DNA from: Nitrospirota bacterium
GTDB taxonomy: Bacteria > Nitrospirota > Thermodesulfovibrionia > Thermodesulfovibrionales > Dissulfurispiraceae
Assembly: GCA_016212685.1 (NCBI GenBank)
Contig: JACREW010000263.1
Location: forward strand, 1-9,020
Direction of reading: 5' to 3'
Length of the DNA: 9,020 bases
The translations under genes were made by a program, and so were the position numbers. Below, in pieces: positions 6,102 to 9,020 of the stretch. Each line of letters begins with the position of its first letter. The first letter of the stretch is position 1. Below the pieces are notes generated by a model. The model was not told the DNA's origin. It saw only the letters and a program-made list of their open reading frames with translations, and did no database searches.

Positions 6102-6328
6102 ATGGAACCTTTTATTACGTTATCGCCCATGGTGACCAACGGCTTACCGTGGCAAAAAAAAGATGATAAGCCTTGTGGAGAGAGTATGCCTACAAGAACA
6201 GGGAAGTGGAGGAGTATATAGGAAAAGCCCCGATGGTAGTGACGAGGCATTTAAAAGAGAGGGCGAGCTTCAGAGGAGAGATAGAACGCGTGGTTGATTA
6301 TTTGAAAGGAGTGAAAGCAAATGTCTAA
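6102..6328 (+). pseudogene. Broken gene following the oxidase subunit, unrecognised
   Basis: AAGGAGG (6088-6094) and ATG 6102, 11 bases past the oxidase stop, mark a normal start for the next gene of an operon. The frame begins MEPFITLSPMVTNGLPW but ends at TAG (6216-6218) after 38 residues. In another frame, from 6170 to TAA at 6326-6328, there is a plausible protein tail: LWREYAYKNREVEEYIGKAP (6173-6232), then MVVTRHLKERASFRGEIERV, ending DYLKGVKANV. The two parts are not joined by a simple one-base slip at the A8 run (6154-6161), because TGA TAA follows at once. I read this as a remnant of one or two genes after deletion or recombination. The family was not recognised. Confidence 0.45.
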
Positions 6329-6442
6329 AAGTGAGTCTGACCCCATGACCTTATTTGACCCCATGACCCCATACCATGACCCCATAAAATGTCTAAAAGT
6401 GAGTCTGACCCCATGACCCCATATATGACCCCATGACCCCAT
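6319..6442. repeat. Repeat tract: 32-bp direct repeat and eight TGACCCCAT units
   Basis: A 32-bp sequence at 6319-6350 recurs exactly at 6387-6418, 68 bases later. It begins AAATGTCTAAAAGTGAG and ends TCTGACCCCATGACC. Within the tract the 9-mer TGACCCCAT occurs eight times, starting at 6338, 6356, 6364, 6377, 6406, 6414, 6426 and 6434; several copies overlap by one T. Sequence of the GTCTGACCCC kind is, in my memory, often seen around REP-associated tyrosine transposases, but no such gene is present here. The tract ends exactly where the RTX coding frame begins. Confidence 0.85.
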
Positions 6443-7292
6443 AACGGGCGATGACATACTGCTCGGCGGAGCAGACGATGACACATATTACTACCGTGCC
6501 GGTGATGGCCATGACAAGATTATAGATACAGAAGGTAACAACAAGATAATTAAAATAGACAGCAACGGGAATAAAGAAATTATAGGCAACCTTTATGAAG
6601 AAGAAACCAATATCTGGACAACTGCTAATGGAGAGGTCAAATTAAAGCATAACTCTCCATGGACATTGGAGATGGAAGACGGCTCTACCATAGAACTTGG
6701 CGAAAACTTCCAAGACGGAGACTTCGGGATCAGATTACTCGATACTCCTGCTGATCCTGTTATCACCAACACCATAGTAGGCGATCTGACGCCGGTTAAT
6801 AATCCCTTTCAATACAACTTCCTCGGCAATGTCATCACAGACCCGAATAATTCTGCTCCTGACAGAAACGATATTCTTTACGACAGCTTCCTCGACGACC
6901 GTATAGAAGGCAGAGGCGGAAACGACACAATCAACGCCACACGCGGCGGAGACGACTGGATACTTGGAGGAAGTGGAAGAGACGCCATATCTGCCGGATT
7001 GGGCAATGACATAGCCGAAGGCAATTCAGGCGCGGATGCAATCATGGGAGGGACTGGCAACGACCAGCTCTTCGGAGAAAACAAAGGAGAGATGGAAGAC
7101 ATTATAGCGGCAGGAGAAACAGCAACAGGCATAAATGAAAAAGGAGACTTAGTATTAGGAGCAGCAGGCAATGATTTTCTATACGGCTCAAATAAGAAAG
7201 ATGCGCTATTTGGAGGAGAAGGAAATAAAAGACAGGCGAAGGGCTATAGGCGAGAGGCGATAGGTAACTACATATTCAAAAAAGCAGCTTAA
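6429..7292 (+). pseudogene. RTX (calcium-binding nonapeptide repeat) protein fragment lacking both ends
   Basis: The frame is open from just after TGA at 6426 to TAA at 7290-7292, but no start with a ribosome binding site was found; the first in-frame ATG is 6666, deep inside. RTX repeats occur twice: TGDDILLGGADDDTYYY at 6444-6494, and a second run from about 6897 (RIEGRGGNDTINATRGGDD) to 7079. A third short block ends GGEGN. Between them lies a beta-rich segment (DKIIDTEGNNKI to GIRLLD) typical of the region linked to RTX repeats in large exported proteins. The glycine-aspartate repeats bind calcium and fold after type I secretion. At the 3' end the repeats break off into KRQAKGYRREAIG, encoded by a heptamer array. 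The fragment is probably not expressed as a full protein. Confidence 0.78.
7235..7269 (+). repeat. Heptanucleotide repeat array at the 3' end of the RTX fragment
   Basis: Five tandem 7-mers start at 7235, 7242, 7249, 7256 and 7263. Their form is GGCGAAG, GGCTATA, GGCGAGA, GGCGATA and the divergent GGTAACT. The array is on the same strand and of the same type (GGCRAxx) as that in ccoI at 1820-1847. It follows the RTX motif GGEGN directly and encodes the non-RTX tail of the fragment. Confidence 0.72.
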
Positions 7293-7296
7293 GGCG

Positions 7297-7316
7297 ACCT
7301 GTCAAAAAGGACAGGT
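7297..7316 (+). terminator. Small hairpin after the RTX fragment, weak terminator candidate
   Basis: ACCTGTC (7297-7303) pairs with GACAGGT (7310-7316) around an A-rich loop (AAAAAG). It lies five bases past the RTX stop. No T-run follows (GATATTTATAAAA), so it may instead be a processing or attenuation site, or of no function. Confidence 0.35.
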
Positions 7317-7360
7317 GATATTTATAAAAAGGATGTGGTATAAAACGGGGGAAAATCATA

Positions 7361-7402
7361 ATGAAGCATGAAGCCAAAAGGAAAATAAGGAGGGCGGTGT
7401 GA
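7361..7402 (+). other. 13-codon upstream ORF coupled to the next gene by TGATG
   Basis: ATG 7361 opens a frame of 13 codons, MKHEAKRKIRRAV, stopping at TGA 7400-7402. The stop shares its last A with the ATG of the next gene (TGATG), a layout typical of translational coupling. GGGGGA at 7347-7352 is a usable ribosome binding site. Six of the 13 residues are Lys or Arg. It may be a leader peptide, the end of a lost gene, or chance. Confidence 0.35.
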
Positions 7403-8124
7403 TGAGAAAGATAATTTTATTAATGTTTATGTTGGTCTTTATATTTCCGGTGCCAGTTTTTGCCGGTGAACTTAAGCTTGTAAAAGGCAAGGGAATTCCT
7501 GTATGTGAAGCACATTTTAAGAATCTGAAAACTATGGATTTGTACAAAATGGTTTGTGAAAGGGACGAGTATTATCCAGAAGAAAATGGTATTAAAAGGC
7601 CGCAATGGGAGAAATTAGATTTAAGAGAGAACAAAGAGATAGTAAAAAGAATTCATAAATTTTATAGTTATGGCGACCAATTCTCTGAAATGGAAATAAT
7701 GGACGATGAGAAACAATTTGAAGAGCTTATGAAGGTGATTTATTTAAAATCCCATGCGTTATATAAGACAGCAGTGGATATTGATAACGACGGCAAAGCT
7801 GAAAAAATATTGCTTTACAGTCAGGGATTCTGCATGGAAACTCATGTATATTCGAGACCGTTGTTTGTTCTATATGAAGCTAAAAATCTGATTGATGTTA
7901 AAAAAACAGAGTTGCTTTTAGATCCATTTAAAAAATATGTAGATGTTAAAGTTAAAAGCAGCCCGTATATGCTATATGACGTGTTCTTTTACAAAAACAT
8001 ATCATATTTTGACAAATGGGATGTAGATTATTGGACATTAACCGTCTATAAATTGTCAAAAGGCAGTGGACGCGAGGCCTGCAAATACAAATATGAAAAG
8101 ACATTAAAGAACAAGGAGGATTAA
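7402..8124 (+). CDS. Exported four-cysteine protein, function unknown
   Basis: A 240-residue protein with a clear signal peptide (MRKIILLMFMLVFIFPVPVFA, written here as residues 1-21; cleavage after VFA), so the mature protein is in the periplasm or outside. No lipobox is seen. Cysteines at 35, 52, 144 and 227 could form two disulfides. DIDNDGKAE (126-134) is a DxDxDG calcium-loop-like motif of the sort seen in FG-GAP/VCBS proteins. Other landmarks are GKGIPVCEAHFKNL (29-42) and RPQWEKLDL (66-74). I chose ATG 7402, 7 bases after AAGGAGGG (7387-7394), over GTG 7399. I recall similar uncharacterised exported proteins but no known function. It sits between an RTX fragment and a lysozyme-like gene 41 bases on, so an immunity role is possible but not shown. 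Confidence 0.7.
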   Translation: MRKIILLMFMLVFIFPVPVFAGELKLVKGKGIPVCEAHFKNLKTMDLYKMVCERDEYYPEENGIKRPQWEKLDLRENKEIVKRIHKFYSYGDQFSEMEIMDDEKQFEELMKVIYLKSHALYKTAVDIDNDGKAEKILLYSQGFCMETHVYSRPLFVLYEAKNLIDVKKTELLLDPFKKYVDVKVKSSPYMLYDVFFYKNISYFDKWDVDYWTLTVYKLSKGSGREACKYKYEKTLKNKED

Positions 8125-8128
8125 AACG

Positions 8129-8182
8129 ATGAAAACAGAGACATTACAATATTGCAGGGGATTATATGACAGAGTTGTTTAA
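8129..8182 (+). other. 17-codon ORF overlapping the start of the lysozyme-like gene
   Basis: AAGGAGG (8113-8119) sits 9 bases before ATG 8129, the best ribosome binding site near here. It serves a frame of only 17 codons (MKTETLQYCRGLYDRVV) that ends at TAA 8180-8182, inside the lysozyme-like gene but in another frame. It could be a leader peptide, or the true start of the larger gene after a frameshift. Confidence 0.4.
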
Positions 8183-9020
8183 TTTTGTGGCGCTCAGGGA
8201 GGGATTTGAAAATGGGTTACCCTACTTTGACACAGCGAATCCCCGCAGGGCAACTATCGGTTATGGATTTAACATTGAGGTTGCAGATTATCTACTGCTT
8301 GTTCTTAATGAGTTGGGAATTATAGATGACACAATGACAGCGGCTCAAATCAATGCAAGAAAAAGTGCATTTACGACAGCCATAAATAATACGCCACATA
8401 CAGGGGATAGAACGGTAATAACTCAACAATTGCAAACAAATCTGAATCAAGTTGCCAGCCAGTACGGCTTTACTTCATTCCAGCTTAATGAAACGCAGGG
8501 ACGCGCAATATTTGAAGATATTATAACTGGCTTAGTAATCGGCGATGTAACAATTGGAGGTAAAGAGCAAAGACTTGATGCATGGCTTACTGAATACAAC
8601 ATAGATGTCGCCTCCTTAAAAGGCACAAAAGAATACATGGCGCTCACATCTCTTTTTTATAACAGAGAGATAGCAGCAAAAAAGGATAGCGCAGGAAACA
8701 TAATCAGAGATGAGCAGGGCAGAAGAATACCTGATAGTCGTTCATTAATAGGATATAACTTATTGACTGCTCTGGAAAACGACAATCGTGCCGAGGCGTG
8801 GTATGAGATAAGGTATAACTCTAATGGTGGTAGCACCAGAAGCAGGGGCATCGCTAATCGCCGTTACGCCGAATCAGATTTATTCAGTCTTTATGACGCA
8901 GGGTCATTTACTCCAGCGGAAGCAAAAGAGATAATGAGAATGTATACAAAACACAGAAGCACGATTATAGAATATGAAAAAAATTATACGCCAACCTTCC
9001 CAATAACCGACGAGATTTGG
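8166..9020 (+). CDS. Lysozyme-like (GH24/T4-type) domain protein, N-terminal part; runs off the window
   Basis: The frame is open from ATG 8166 to the last base (285 codons, no stop). AGGGG (8156-8160) lies 5 bases before ATG. The start, ALREGFENGLPYFDTANPRR then ATIGYGFNIEV, has the E-D-T arrangement of T4-type lysozymes: E12, D22 and T30 correspond to E11, D20 and T26 of T4 lysozyme, with one and two extra residues in the gaps, and TIGYG to TIGIG. These enzymes cut the glycan strand of peptidoglycan. A later conserved-looking stretch is RAEAWYEIRYNSN (208-220) and GIANRRYAES (228-237). There is no signal peptide. The location next to an RTX fragment suggests that it could be the N-terminus of a larger RTX-type exported protein. 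It could also be a phage-type endolysin. Confidence 0.65.
   Translation, partial: MTELFNFVALREGFENGLPYFDTANPRRATIGYGFNIEVADYLLLVLNELGIIDDTMTAAQINARKSAFTTAINNTPHTGDRTVITQQLQTNLNQVASQYGFTSFQLNETQGRAIFEDIITGLVIGDVTIGGKEQRLDAWLTEYNIDVASLKGTKEYMALTSLFYNREIAAKKDSAGNIIRDEQGRRIPDSRSLIGYNLLTALENDNRAEAWYEIRYNSNGGSTRSRGIANRRYAESDLFSLYDAGSFTPAEAKEIMRMYTKHRSTIIEYEKNYTPTFPITDEIW

Noticed and set aside
6319..6442. CRISPR-like array from the repeated TGACCCCAT and 32-bp units
   Set aside because: Spacing is irregular (8 to 29 bases between units), the units overlap, and spacers are themselves made of the repeat. No cas gene is present.
6878..7171. Minus-strand frame opposite the RTX fragment
   Set aside because: Its proline- and serine-rich protein is just the complement of the glycine-aspartate RTX codons.
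6666..7292. RTX protein starting at ATG 6666 as an intact gene
   Set aside because: Clear RTX-type coding sequence continues upstream in the same frame to about 6444, so 6666 is an internal methionine, and no ribosome binding site precedes it.

Overview
The window looks like a piece of a Gram-negative, microaerobic or facultatively aerobic bacterium. An uncultivated Nitrospirota-type lineage is my best guess, from the short CydA-like/cytochrome c fusion, the cbb3 accessory set and codon use rich in ATA; this is an inference from gene content, not a placement. Two unlike halves meet at about 6100-6440.

Left half (1-6090), respiratory genes. Positions 1-139 are the right end of an ISL3-type insertion sequence, with the last 32 codons of its transposase and a terminal repeat. 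A short palindromic element (151-269) follows. Then comes a tightly packed set for cbb3-type cytochrome c oxidase assembly, all on the + strand: a CcoQ-like subunit (285-470), a FixH/YtkA-like exported protein (467-916), a TauE/SafE-like membrane protein (903-1577), the copper ATPase CcoI (1570-4059) and the 50-residue assembly protein CcoS (4062-4214). The first four genes overlap end to start, and a strong hairpin terminator closes the set at 4217-4266. The catalytic genes ccoN, ccoO and ccoP are not in the window. Next are an Rrf2-family regulator with IscR-like cluster ligands (4328-4723) and a CydA-like oxidase subunit with a C-terminal heme c domain (4780-6090). The regulator may control the neighbouring oxidase genes.

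Junction (6091-6442). A following gene starts with a good ribosome binding site but is broken after a few codons. It runs into a dense repeat tract: a 32-bp direct repeat 68 bp apart and eight copies of TGACCCCAT.

Right half (6429-9020), accessory genes that look visibly richer in A+T toward the right end. An RTX (calcium-binding nonapeptide) fragment has no start and is cut at its 3' end by a heptanucleotide repeat array. Then come an exported four-cysteine protein of unknown function (7402-8124) and, 41 bases later, the start of a protein with a lysozyme-like (GH24/T4-type) N-terminus that runs off the window (8166-9020). I read this as a possible RTX/peptidoglycan-hydrolase toxin locus with a periplasmic protein as candidate immunity factor; that is a hypothesis. 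The same family of heptanucleotide repeats (GGCRAxx) also lies inside ccoI, in frame, in a linker between two metal-binding domains, so it links the two halves.
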